Assembly (NCBI GenBank): GCA_046727435.1
Contig: JBKPCR010000168.1
Location: 1 to 15,938 of the forward strand
Source of the DNA: CAVPRW01 sp046727435 [NCBI: bacterium]
Lineage (GTDB): Bacteria > Tectomicrobia > Entotheonellia > J063
DNA: 15,938 nt
Direction of reading: 5' to 3'
Positions 8,233-14,567 of the stretch are shown piece after piece. A program made the translations under genes and the position numbers. How positions within the stretch are numbered: position 1 is the first letter of the stretch; the number at the start of each line of letters is the position of its first letter. Below the pieces are notes generated by a model that was not told the origin of the DNA, searched no databases, and saw only the letters and a list, made by a program, of their open reading frames with translations.

Positions 8233-8471
8233 GCCCATAGCGTGTTCTGGATGTAGGCCCAGAGCACTCCACGCGGCTCGTCCACGGCGATAGCGCGAAC
8301 GTTCTTGACGTCGACGATTTGCAGCAGAACACTCGCATCCGCCGTGGCGATTTTGTCGATCCCGTCCGATTTCGCAAGCCACAGGGCATCTGCGAAGTCA
8401 GGGTTGGGATGGAGAGAGTCCTGAGCACGGAGCAGCAGGCTCGACAGGACGAGGCACAGCAGGGGGAAAAG
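8100..8471 (-). pseudogene. N-terminal fragment of a secreted protein, possibly beta-propeller
   Basis: Reading leftward from 8471 the frame gives a hydrophobic leader (LFPLLCLVLSSLLLRAQ) resembling a signal peptide, then HPNPDFADALWLAKSD, VRAIAVDEPRGVLWAYIQNT and YRFNGEPALSISFTPPGDNG. The D-x-x-RGVLWAY pattern resembles blades of YncE/NHL-type propellers; this is a weak family call. An in-frame TAG lies immediately before the leader (8472-8474) and no good start is present, so the 5' end is damaged. The frame ends at TAA 8100-8102, exactly where the recombinase C-terminus approaches, and far too short for a propeller. The 3' part of the gene was not found elsewhere in the window. Confidence 0.5.
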
Positions 8472-8474
8472 CTA

Positions 8475-9179
8475 CAATAATGCCCAAGATCTGCTTCTTA
8501 ACTCACGTCCTCATCTCCTCAATGGAGGATGTTATTAATGGTTTTCCGTGCTTAAACAGACAGACGGCAATCCCTTGACCTTGGGAGGGAACTTCGGCAC
8601 TGCATGAGGTCCATCGGCAAAAATGCACCGAGATTAAGAAAGGCTGTCAGAAGTTGTTATGGAGTGCGGAGGATAGAGGGGATGTCTGTGAAGCGGGTGG
8701 ACTAGATGGGCTGAATCGGCCGAAGCCCCAACATGAGTGTCGAGGTCGTAGACTCGTATGCCGTCCCGCATGTCCTGCTCCTTCGCATAGACGCAAGTGA
8801 CCTGCTGCGTCTCAAGGCCGCGCCATCAAGCGGGAACCTGGCCACGAATCAGACCGTCCCCTGAGAGGAGTCGTAATTGCCGCATAGACAGAAGCGGCTG
8901 TTGCGCCGCGGCGGCGAGGCTAGCAACGGACGCGTTGAACGTCAACTGCAGCGGTCTGGACGGGTTGGATTGATGCGCGGCTTGACAGCAAGTCGCTCGC
9001 ACCTATAATAGCGCCAATTGCAACAGGCGCACGTACATCCGCTCATATGTCGCCGAAATGACATGTTCCCGTCCGCGCTTCCGAAGATCTTTCGCGGTCC
9101 GCTGGCCGATGCGCCATAGATATGGACCGGGTCACCGTCGAACGATCATTCGAGGAGCACTTCCAGAGGAGGAAGCGCC
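8475..9179. other. long gene-poor stretch with possible decayed coding and a promoter
   Basis: No convincing intact gene. On the minus strand two abutting pieces in the same frame (about 8980-8829 and 8825-8634, separated by TGA at 8826-8828) read as plausible protein, for example LSGDGLIRGQVPA and VTCVYAKEQDMRDGIRVYDL, and may be a gene relic of unknown family. The right end holds the strong promoter described separately and a leader of about 165 bases before the alcohol dehydrogenase. Confidence 0.4.
8982..9009 (+). promoter_or_regulatory. consensus sigma-70 promoter for the alcohol dehydrogenase
   Basis: TTGACA at 8982-8987 and TATAAT at 9004-9009 are both perfect consensus hexamers with a 16-base spacer. 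The promoter points at the dehydrogenase, whose ATG is at 9180, leaving a 5' leader of about 165 bases. Confidence 0.8.
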
Positions 9180-10214
9180 ATGAAAGCACTGGTATTGAAG
9201 GAGTTAGGTGGGCCACTCATGCTCGAAGACGTGCCGATGCCTCAGCCGGGCCCAGGTGAGGTCCTGGTACGAGTCCGCGCCTGCGGCCTCGGCCTGACCC
9301 TGGTGTGGAACCGCAATGGCCGCGGTGGCGGGAGTGGCAAGCTGCCTCGCATCATCGGCCACGAAGTCGCTGGCAATGTGACTGAAGTCGGTCCATATGT
9401 GGCTGGCTTTAAGTCCGGGGACCGGGTAAATGTGTACTACTATTTGATCTGTGGCAACTGCCGCTGGTGCGATCGGGGACGTGACGATTTGTGTGAGCAT
9501 CAAGCGGGTGTGGTCGGCCGGCAGATCGATGGCGGGCTTGCCGAGTACGTCAAACTGCCGGCACGCAATCTCTGCCATCTCCCGCCGGAGATCAGTTACG
9601 TCGATGCAGCGGTCACCGCCGACGCCATTGCTACACCGGTCCATGTCCTGCGGGAGCGCGCGCAACTGAGGGCTCCAGACACGGTGCTGGTGGTCGGGGC
9701 CGGTGGGGGTGTGGGCATTCATATGGTCCAGATGGCCAAGGTGCTAGGAGCGTCGCAGGTTATCGCGGTGGACATCAATGCCGAGAAGCTCGCCCTGGCC
9801 AAGCAGAACGGAGCGGATGCCGTCATTAATTCGCTAGAGGTCAGCTTTGATGCAGAAACGTTGCGGTTGACCGAGGGGCGTGGGGTGGATGTCGTGGTAG
9901 AGATGGTGGGTATAAGCGACACCCTGGAGCGGAGCCTGCGCAGCTTGGGGAAGGGAGGGCGCTTGGTGTGGGTGGGAACCTATGACGGCAAGGCGATGCT
10001 TCCGGTGACGCAAGAGGCCTTGAGGGGGGAGTGTCTCCTCATGGGCACGCGATATTGCGCTCGGCATGAGTTGGCTGAGGCGGTCGAACTGGTGGCGCGG
10101 GGACGCATCCGCCCGACAGTCACTCGCATCTGTCAGCTCGAAGAGGCCGATGCTGTGCTACGGAGTATTGAGCGCATGGAACTGGCCGGACGCGCTTGTG
10201 CCGTGTTGCAGTGA
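9180..10214 (+). CDS. MDR-family alcohol dehydrogenase-like oxidoreductase
   Basis: The 344-residue length is normal for zinc-type medium-chain dehydrogenases. AGAGGAGGAAG precedes the ATG. The GroES-like domain has GHE at 60-62 and the four structural-zinc cysteines 91, 94, 97 and 105 (CGNCRWCDRGRDDLC). The Rossmann domain carries VLVVGAGGGVGIHMVQMAK at about 169-187, followed by an acidic residue (VDIN) that favours NAD(H). Unusually, the catalytic-zinc segment reads ACGLGLTLVW: the cysteine of the usual CGxC(x)SD/TD motif is Gly38, and the aspartate/histidine that follow are absent. It may therefore act without catalytic zinc, like quinone-oxidoreductase relatives. The substrate cannot be deduced. 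It appears to be a single-gene unit driven by the 8982 promoter, and there are no signs of decay. Confidence 0.9.
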   Translation: MKALVLKELGGPLMLEDVPMPQPGPGEVLVRVRACGLGLTLVWNRNGRGGGSGKLPRIIGHEVAGNVTEVGPYVAGFKSGDRVNVYYYLICGNCRWCDRGRDDLCEHQAGVVGRQIDGGLAEYVKLPARNLCHLPPEISYVDAAVTADAIATPVHVLRERAQLRAPDTVLVVGAGGGVGIHMVQMAKVLGASQVIAVDINAEKLALAKQNGADAVINSLEVSFDAETLRLTEGRGVDVVVEMVGISDTLERSLRSLGKGGRLVWVGTYDGKAMLPVTQEALRGECLLMGTRYCARHELAEAVELVARGRIRPTVTRICQLEEADAVLRSIERMELAGRACAVLQ

Positions 10215-10391
10215 GGGAAAGTGGGAAAAGGAGTGCACAGCAAATAGGGCGATTCAGATGACCTTTTCCGAAGGACCGGTTGTTGCTTAAGTTGAGACGG
10301 ATGACTCTCGGACTTGGTCCTTCAAATTTTGTCCTAGCTTCAACCCCCGAAGCTCTTCAGGCTCATTCCAGGCCGCGGTGGGCGAAGCCCT

Positions 10392-10652
10392 ATGCCTATG
10401 AGTGTGGTGACGAGCAGGATGTGTGTCATTGGAACTCTCCTTGCTGTGGGCGGCTGCAAACAGAAGTCAACGCGGTGCATGGTGCTGTTGATGGAAGCTC
10501 CTCCGACAGGTTGGACTACGGGGTACGGAGGGCGTGATGCGCCTACCCAGCGGCCTGAAATAGCCTCAGGGCTTTTACAAGTTCGCGATGCTGGTAACCT
10601 TCCCATCCTGCAAGTGGATCATGAACAGCTCACCTGCGGTCGATGGGGCTGA
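10392..10652 (+). CDS. possible small lipoprotein
   Basis: An 86-codon frame beginning MPMSVVTSRM has a short hydrophobic run and a lipobox-like LLAVGGC (Cys at about residue 22), as expected for a lipoprotein signal. The rest (VLLMEAPPTGW and onward) matches nothing I know. No clear ribosome site is present and the last 78 bases overlap the minus-strand BamE-like gene, so the frame may be fortuitous or frameshifted near its end. Bases 10215-10391 hold nothing else I can identify. Confidence 0.28.
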   Translation: MPMSVVTSRMCVIGTLLAVGGCKQKSTRCMVLLMEAPPTGWTTGYGGRDAPTQRPEIASGLLQVRDAGNLPILQVDHEQLTCGRWG

Positions 10653-10862
10653 CGTCTTTTGGGGGTCGAGCCGGCTTCGATGATACGTCCAGTGATCCAG
10701 CCGCGTATCGCTGACCCAGTCTGTGCTCTGATTTCTAGGCATGCCCCAGACCGCGATCACCTCCTCCGGAGTCTTGCCTAACTGTGGCCAGTTGACGCAT
10801 GGCGGGGATTGTACACCGGCAACGCGCGAGAAATTTTCCCGACACCTGTGTTGGGTGAGCCG
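10575..10862 (-). pseudogene. BamE/SmpA-like lipoprotein domain, 5' end damaged
   Basis: Reading leftward, the frame gives LGKTPEEVIAVWGMPRNQ, the turn typical of BamE/SmpA/OmlA-like domains (GMTxxEVxxxxGxP), then a WVSDTRLDHWTYHR strand and GELFMIHLQDGKVTSI before the stop at 10575. This is the classic 'small domain at the outer membrane' layout, and it implies a Gram-negative host. The homologous part starts upstream of the first possible GTG start (10760), near Cys 10799-10797, and no signal peptide is present in the open frame that begins after TGA 10863-10865. Either the 5' end has decayed or the signal peptide lies in another frame. Confidence 0.55.
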
Positions 10863-11022
10863 TCACCTCGGCGTCATCATCGGGTGGCCCGCCGCGCCCG
10901 CGGCCTGACGACGGTGGCGCTGCGGAGAGGTGAATCTGGGCAGACAGCCGACGGGAGGACTGTCGTCGCATCTCCCTCCAGGGCCCAACCCCAACACGCA
11001 TGTGACCAGGGGCACTCAGTAC

Positions 11023-11084
11023 AGCTGAATCCGTTCGGCTGGAAGGGCATGAGCCATTCCCTTTCAGCTAGGACCTCAGTCCTA
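11023..11084. repeat. pair of adjacent hairpins
   Basis: AGCTGA (11023-11028) pairs with TCAGCT (11064-11069) enclosing AAGGG/CCCTT (11043-11047 / 11059-11063). Immediately after it TAGGAC-CTCA-GTCCTA (11069-11084) is a perfect 6-bp stem with a 4-base loop. There is no T-run, so a simple intrinsic terminator is unlikely; a protein-binding palindrome or an RNA element is possible. Confidence 0.45.
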
Positions 11085-11330
11085 TGCAGATCGCCCTAAA
11101 GTCTAATGTTCCCTGCCACAGGAAGATGGTACCATGTCAACCGGGTGCTGGGGATACGCAGCTCTCTTGAACCGCTCCGGAGGAGGGATCACATAGGAGA
11201 GTCCCTTGAAACTGAGCAGTCGCCTGAGTGTGTCGAGGCTGAGGCCCCGATTATGTCGCTCCCGCTCCGGCACACATCACGCAACCAGGCAGCGGGCCAT
11301 CGGATGCTGTTGCGTCCTGTCCGAGCGTAC

Positions 11331-11345
11331 TTGACAGGCTGTCAA
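11331..11345. promoter_or_regulatory. perfect 15-base palindrome, operator-like
   Basis: TTGACAGGCTGTCAA: 7-base arms around one central G. It resembles a repressor operator, but no adjacent regulator gene or start codon supports a target. Confidence 0.35.
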
Positions 11346-11384
11346 CCCCTGCTGATCCCCGCAGACCCTGATCACTTCCGCGAT

Positions 11385-11888
11385 CTAGGCTCGGACGCCA
11401 GACAATCGGCGCACCTGCGCAGCGGAGTCGAGGTTCGCACCCTTGAGTTCGGTTTCGATCAGCCTGGCTCCGTTTAGGATAACACCCCTGAGGTCGGCGT
11501 CCCGAAGATCTGTCCGAAGCAACAGGGCCGAATGAAGAGTTGCTGCGCCTAGTTCTGCGCTTTTCAAGGAGGCGCCCACGAAACTTGCCCGCGAAAGGTT
11601 GGCGCCCTCGTTGGATGGCGTGCGCAGGACAGCGGGCTGCCTGGCGAAAGGCAGGTGCACGATAACCTTGCCAGTTCGTGTTCCCAGTTTGGCGCCGTCG
11701 AGCTCCGCTCCCGCCCCCGGCCGTCGGTCCAGTTCCATTGCCCGGCCACGGCGGTAGGCTTCAGTAGAACGGTCAGGCAAACTAGGAGCAGGCCAATCTC
11801 GCAGGATGATCCGTGACTCGGGCTCTCGTGCATACCCCGTCTCCTGGTCGGTAGGAACGGCGCTCAGCTTCTCTGATGTGCATCTCAC
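11385..11888 (-). CDS. pentapeptide-repeat protein
   Basis: Reads leftward from a GTG at 11888. The C-terminal half (about residues 93-158) is clear pentapeptide repeat: EGANLSRASFVGASL, TDLRDADLRGVILNGARL and ELKGANLDSA. The first 60 residues look unlike a normal N-terminus. In a neighbouring frame the same DNA (about 11800-11740) encodes GLLLVCLTVLLKPTAVAG, which resembles a signal peptide, so the real gene may be an exported pentapeptide protein carrying a frameshift near 11710. It starts 15 bases after the stop of the DUF4062-type pseudogene on the same strand and may be its operon partner. Confidence 0.6.
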   Translation of the reverse strand: MRCTSEKLSAVPTDQETGYAREPESRIILRDWPAPSLPDRSTEAYRRGRAMELDRRPGAGAELDGAKLGTRTGKVIVHLPFARQPAVLRTPSNEGANLSRASFVGASLKSAELGAATLHSALLLRTDLRDADLRGVILNGARLIETELKGANLDSAAQVRRLSGVRA

Positions 11889-11902
11889 ATTTCAATACGA
11901 CG

Positions 11903-12717
11903 TTACGCCCGACAGACCTCCGGCGCAACCCGAGTCGCTGCGGCGCGAACGCGGTTATCAAAGATTTGACCGGCATGCAGCCCACACAATCCAGAGGCCT
12001 CAAGCACCGGGATAACCGCCTGTTCGTAAACGCGCATAAATGGATCTTGAAATGGTAGTACGCAAAACCCCAGGGTCGTATCTCCCTGAAACTTTCGCGA
12101 TTGCCAGTTGGGCGTTGCAGGAACGACGTCGCTCAATCGTCGTCGTAGATCTTTGATGGTCTTGAGGTGTTGGGATCGCTCATCTCGCAGATTCTTAACG
12201 ATCAGCTCCAGCTCTGGTTTATCGAGAATATCCTGGCCGACTCTGTCAGACGGTGACGGTAGAATTTTGTAATCGCCCTGACGGCTTTCTGCGCTAGGTC
12301 GTCAGGCGTCGTAAAAGTGCGAATTCTCTTGGCTTACACGCGCTTTGAATCTACGGAGTTTGGCGGCCGCATCGCCCGTCTCGACGTACTTTGGCGCGAT
12401 GGGAAATTGGTCGTCGATCACGAAGCAGAGAACCGTGCTCACATGCTTCTTCGCATACTCGTATGCGAGTTCGGTCTCAGACTTCGTTTCGACTTCTGGT
12501 ACATATAGCCGTAGCGCCAGCCGAGCAGTAGGATGAACCAATCACTCGAATCGAATTGGCGCAGCCACGTGGCAAGTGGCGGTTGACCGGACGCGCCGAG
12601 ATCCTCGGAACGGACGAGTTCACTTTGAATGCCCGGCGTGAGATCCTGAAGCGCCCGGGCGACCTTCACCCGGTGCTCTGCAAGCTCAGTGAACGTGCCG
12701 CCGAGTATGATTCCCAT
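11903..12717 (-). pseudogene. DUF4062 plus nucleoside-deoxyribosyltransferase-like protein, decayed
   Basis: Reads leftward from ATG 12717. Restoring three frames gives a DUF4062 domain (GGTFTELAEHRVKVARAL, SSDWFILLLGWRYGY, then KSETELAYEYAKKHVSTVL and KYVETGDAAAKLRRFKARVS, FTTPDDLAQKAVRAI). A coiled-coil linker follows (LELIVKNLRDERSQHLKTIK), and then the start of an NDT/TIR-like domain (FCVLPFQDPFMRVYEQ, LEASGLCGLHAGQIFDN). Homology ends near 11954, before the catalytic glutamate region; the frame stops at 11903. Frame breaks: an extra TA in TATA at about 12503-12507, about one extra A near 12325, and one between 12290 and 12240. In the conflict literature DUF4062 is a predicted sensor or adaptor domain coupled to effectors. 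The gene is dead as it stands. Confidence 0.75.
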
Positions 12718-12768
12718 CGGCAGATGAAACGAGGCACGGTCGGCAGACGCCCTGGGGTTTTCTGTGCC

Positions 12769-12879
12769 GCCTAACGCCCCACGCTCAGCGGCGGGGGTGG
12801 CACTACCTCCAACCTCTGCCTGGACCAACAAGCCGCAAATCACCACTGTCCCCCCGTCCGCTACAGCGTGCGGTTAGCC
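12769..12879 (+). repeat. attC-like integron recombination site (111 bp)
   Basis: The outer boxes GCCTAAC (12769-12775) and GTTAGCC (12873-12879) are inverted. Inside them CACGCT, AGCGG and CGGGGG (12780-12799) pair with CCCCCG, CCGCT and AGCGTG (12852-12870), leaving one or two unpaired bases between stems, as in attC extrahelical bases. The right-hand arm GTCCGCT-A-CAGCG-(N)-GTTAG resembles the common environmental attC arm. Length is within the 57-141 bp range known for attC. No second attC or integrase was found. The DUF4062 gene lies to its left in the opposite orientation. Confidence 0.7.
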
Positions 12880-12893
12880 CGCCGCCTGGCACG

Positions 12894-12914
12894 GTCCGGA
12901 GACATCGGTAACAG
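12894..12914 (+). repeat. IS481 left inverted repeat
   Basis: Begins GTCCGGAGACATCGGTAACA. It matches the reverse complement of 13651-13671 at 19 of 21 positions. Confidence 0.75.
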
Positions 12915-12954
12915 TTTCGTCCAGAGACAGAGGTGACCGTTTGACGATACTCGT

Positions 12955-12977
12955 GGGCACCTACGAAAGAGGTGCCC
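12955..12977 (+). promoter_or_regulatory. hairpin covering the IS481 transposase ribosome site
   Basis: GGGCACCT (12955-12962) pairs perfectly with AGGTGCCC (12970-12977) around a 7-base loop. The AGAGGTG ribosome site lies in the right arm, one base before the ATG at 12979. Such stems in insertion sequences block translation of read-through transcripts from outside promoters. Confidence 0.6.
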
Positions 12978-12978
12978 C

Positions 12979-13650
12979 ATGCCCTGGAGTCAAACATCGC
13001 CTATGGACCAGAAGACACAGTTTATCGCCGCTTATCTGCGTGACCGTCTAGCCATGACCGAGCGCTGCGCGCGCTACGGCGTCAGCCGCAAGACTGGCTA
13101 CACATGGATCGACCGCTATCTCACCCACGGCCTGCAGGGCCTCGAAGAGCGCTCCCGTCGGCCCAGCGCCTCGCCTCGCCACACACCCGACCATGGGGTG
13201 GCAGCAATCCTCGAAGCTCGACGACGGCATCCATCCTGGGGTGCCAAGAAGCTGTTGTCGAGCTTGTCTACACGCCATCCCCGCTGGCCTTGGCCTGCAC
13301 GCTCGCCGGTCTGTGACCTTCTCAGCCGCCACGGCTTGGTGCCCAAGCAGCGCCAGCGCCGTGCCATCGGCCACCCTGGCCCACCCACCAGCTCTATGAA
13401 TGCGCCTCACGACGTGTGGAGTGCAGACTTCAAAGGGCACTTCAAGACGGGTGACGGCCACTACGGCTAGCCGCTGACCATCACCGATGGCTACAGCCGC
13501 TTTCTCCTCAGCTGCCAAGCCCTCTCATCGACGGAGGACATCGCTGAGGGCGTCTGGAATGTCTCCTTCGGCCCCCTCACACGCGATCGGCTGCTCGAAC
13601 GCCAGATGCGCATCGACGATGCTTATGGTCGACTGAAACGACACCGGTGA
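12979..13650 (+). pseudogene. IS481-family transposase, internally deleted
   Basis: N-terminus MPWSQTSPMDQKTQFIAAYL and the helix-turn-helix ERCARYGVSRKTGYTWIDRY are typical of IS481 transposases, followed by RRAIGHPGPPTS and the first catalytic aspartate in VWSADFKGHF. An in-frame TAG at 13468 follows HYG, where relatives read YCYPLT from memory. Reading on gives PLTITDGYSRFLLSCQALSS and then jumps near 13533 to EGVWNVSFGPL and DAYGRLKRHR, the extreme C-terminus. The jump is in frame and removes an estimated 170-180 codons, including the second catalytic aspartate and the glutamate. The product cannot be an active transposase; the element could move only in trans. Confidence 0.88.
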
Positions 13651-13671
13651 CTGTGACCGATGGCTCCGGAC
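13651..13671 (-). repeat. IS481 right inverted repeat
   Basis: Starts directly after the transposase TGA: CTGTGACCGATGGCTCCGGA. Inverted to 12894-12914 with two mismatches. Confidence 0.75.
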
Positions 13672-13708
13672 TTTTTTGTTACCTATCTCCCCGGCCGGTC
13701 AGCCTTCC

Positions 13709-14392
13709 TCAGACAGCGCGCTCCTGGAGCCACGTGACAATTAGGGTAGCGACATTCGCTATGGCGGTGGCGAGATTCGCCCGAAAGTCCATGGCGGCCC
13801 GGCCGTTAGCCCCGTCGGTCACCCCGCGGATCTCCACAAAGGGCATGGCACTGAATTGACAGGCCCGCGCACCACCGGCGCCCTCCCACGCGACCGCGAG
13901 GGCGCCGGTCCTCTGACGCAGGGCCTCCTGCCGCTCCACCGTGACGACATCTTCGTCGCCACTGGCAATCGGGCCGAAGTATATGCTGAAGGCGTTCCGA
14001 GGTGGGCGCACCCCTCTGAGCGACTCGATCATGGTCGCCGCCCCACTGAAGCGGGGCAGCCGTGGCGGCCCAAAATGATTGTGAATGTCATGCTCGACGG
14101 TTTCGGTGGCGACGACAACATCGCCCACTGCCAGTCCATCGCTTAACGCACCGGCCGCACCGGCACAGATGACCACCTCCCAGTTCCGCCTCACATCCAA
14201 CACATGCTGCGTCTGGATGGCGAATTGGACCTTGCCGAGGCCACCTGGCACTACTGTCAGGCCAAGCTTGGGCACGCACATCGCGACAAGCCGGCCAACC
14301 GTGGTGTCCGCGGTCGCCAGCCCGTGCGTGGTGCATGCCTGGCGAAACCACACCATCTCTTCCTGGAGTGGCACCATGATCAGCGTCTGCAT
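13709..14392 (-). CDS. 5'-methylthioadenosine/S-adenosylhomocysteine nucleosidase-like phosphorylase
   Basis: A 227-residue PNP/UDP-family protein reading leftward from ATG 14392, with GAGGG upstream. The N-terminus MQTLIMVPLQEEM has the early acidic pair (Glu11-Glu12). GGLGKV (50-55), CAGAAGALSDGLAVGDVV (76-93), SGDEDVV (144-150), WEGAGGA (169-175) and VTDGAN (191-196, Asp193) follow the MTA/SAH nucleosidase layout, in which an aspartate protonates N7 of adenine. The ribose-binding Met-Glu pair is here Trp169-Glu170, so nucleoside preference may differ. It could serve futalosine, MTA/SAH or a hopanoid-type nucleoside. It is intact and sits between two dead IS elements; no neighbour indicates a pathway. 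Confidence 0.82.
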   Translation of the reverse strand: MQTLIMVPLQEEMVWFRQACTTHGLATADTTVGRLVAMCVPKLGLTVVPGGLGKVQFAIQTQHVLDVRRNWEVVICAGAAGALSDGLAVGDVVVATETVEHDIHNHFGPPRLPRFSGAATMIESLRGVRPPRNAFSIYFGPIASGDEDVVTVERQEALRQRTGALAVAWEGAGGARACQFSAMPFVEIRGVTDGANGRAAMDFRANLATAIANVATLIVTWLQERAV

Positions 14393-14567
14393 AGGCCCTC
14401 GACAACACGTTCTCCGGATGTCATGGTTCTTCTTCTACGGGCTAGACATAATGACTTCCGGGAAGATCAGCTGACCCCCGGGTCAATCGCGGGTGAGCTG
14501 ACCCAAAGCCAGAGCCGCCTCGTGCAGCATACCATGCCCGAGCTACCACGCACTCGGAGGTCAGCCA

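Larger units (their letters stand above)
10863..11384. other. gene-poor stretch with inverted repeats
   Basis: No convincing gene on either strand; short open frames here lack ribosome sites and recognisable motifs. It contains two adjacent hairpins (11023-11084) and a 15-base palindrome (11331-11345), annotated separately. Confidence 0.5.
12894..13671 (+). mobile_element. IS481-family element with internal deletion
   Basis: Bounded by imperfect 21-base inverted repeats and holding an IS481 transposase gene that has lost its central region. At 778 bases it is far shorter than an intact element with a ~400-codon transposase. It starts 15 bases to the right of the attC site and ends 38 bases from the nucleosidase stop. 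Target duplications were not recognised. Confidence 0.75.

Noticed and set aside
8634-8980. A gene on the minus strand between the recombinase module and the dehydrogenase
   Set aside because: Protein-like stretches exist but are interrupted by TGA, lack a start, and match no family I know; kept only as a possible relic.
12556-12774. Plus-strand frame whose TAA falls inside the attC left box, as cassette genes often do
   Set aside because: It is antisense to clear DUF4062 homology on the minus strand and has no recognisable domain or good ribosome site.
13801-13815. GTTAGCC as part of a second attC site
   Set aside because: No matching AAC box and no paired arms; it is ordinary coding sequence of the nucleosidase (TDGANG region).
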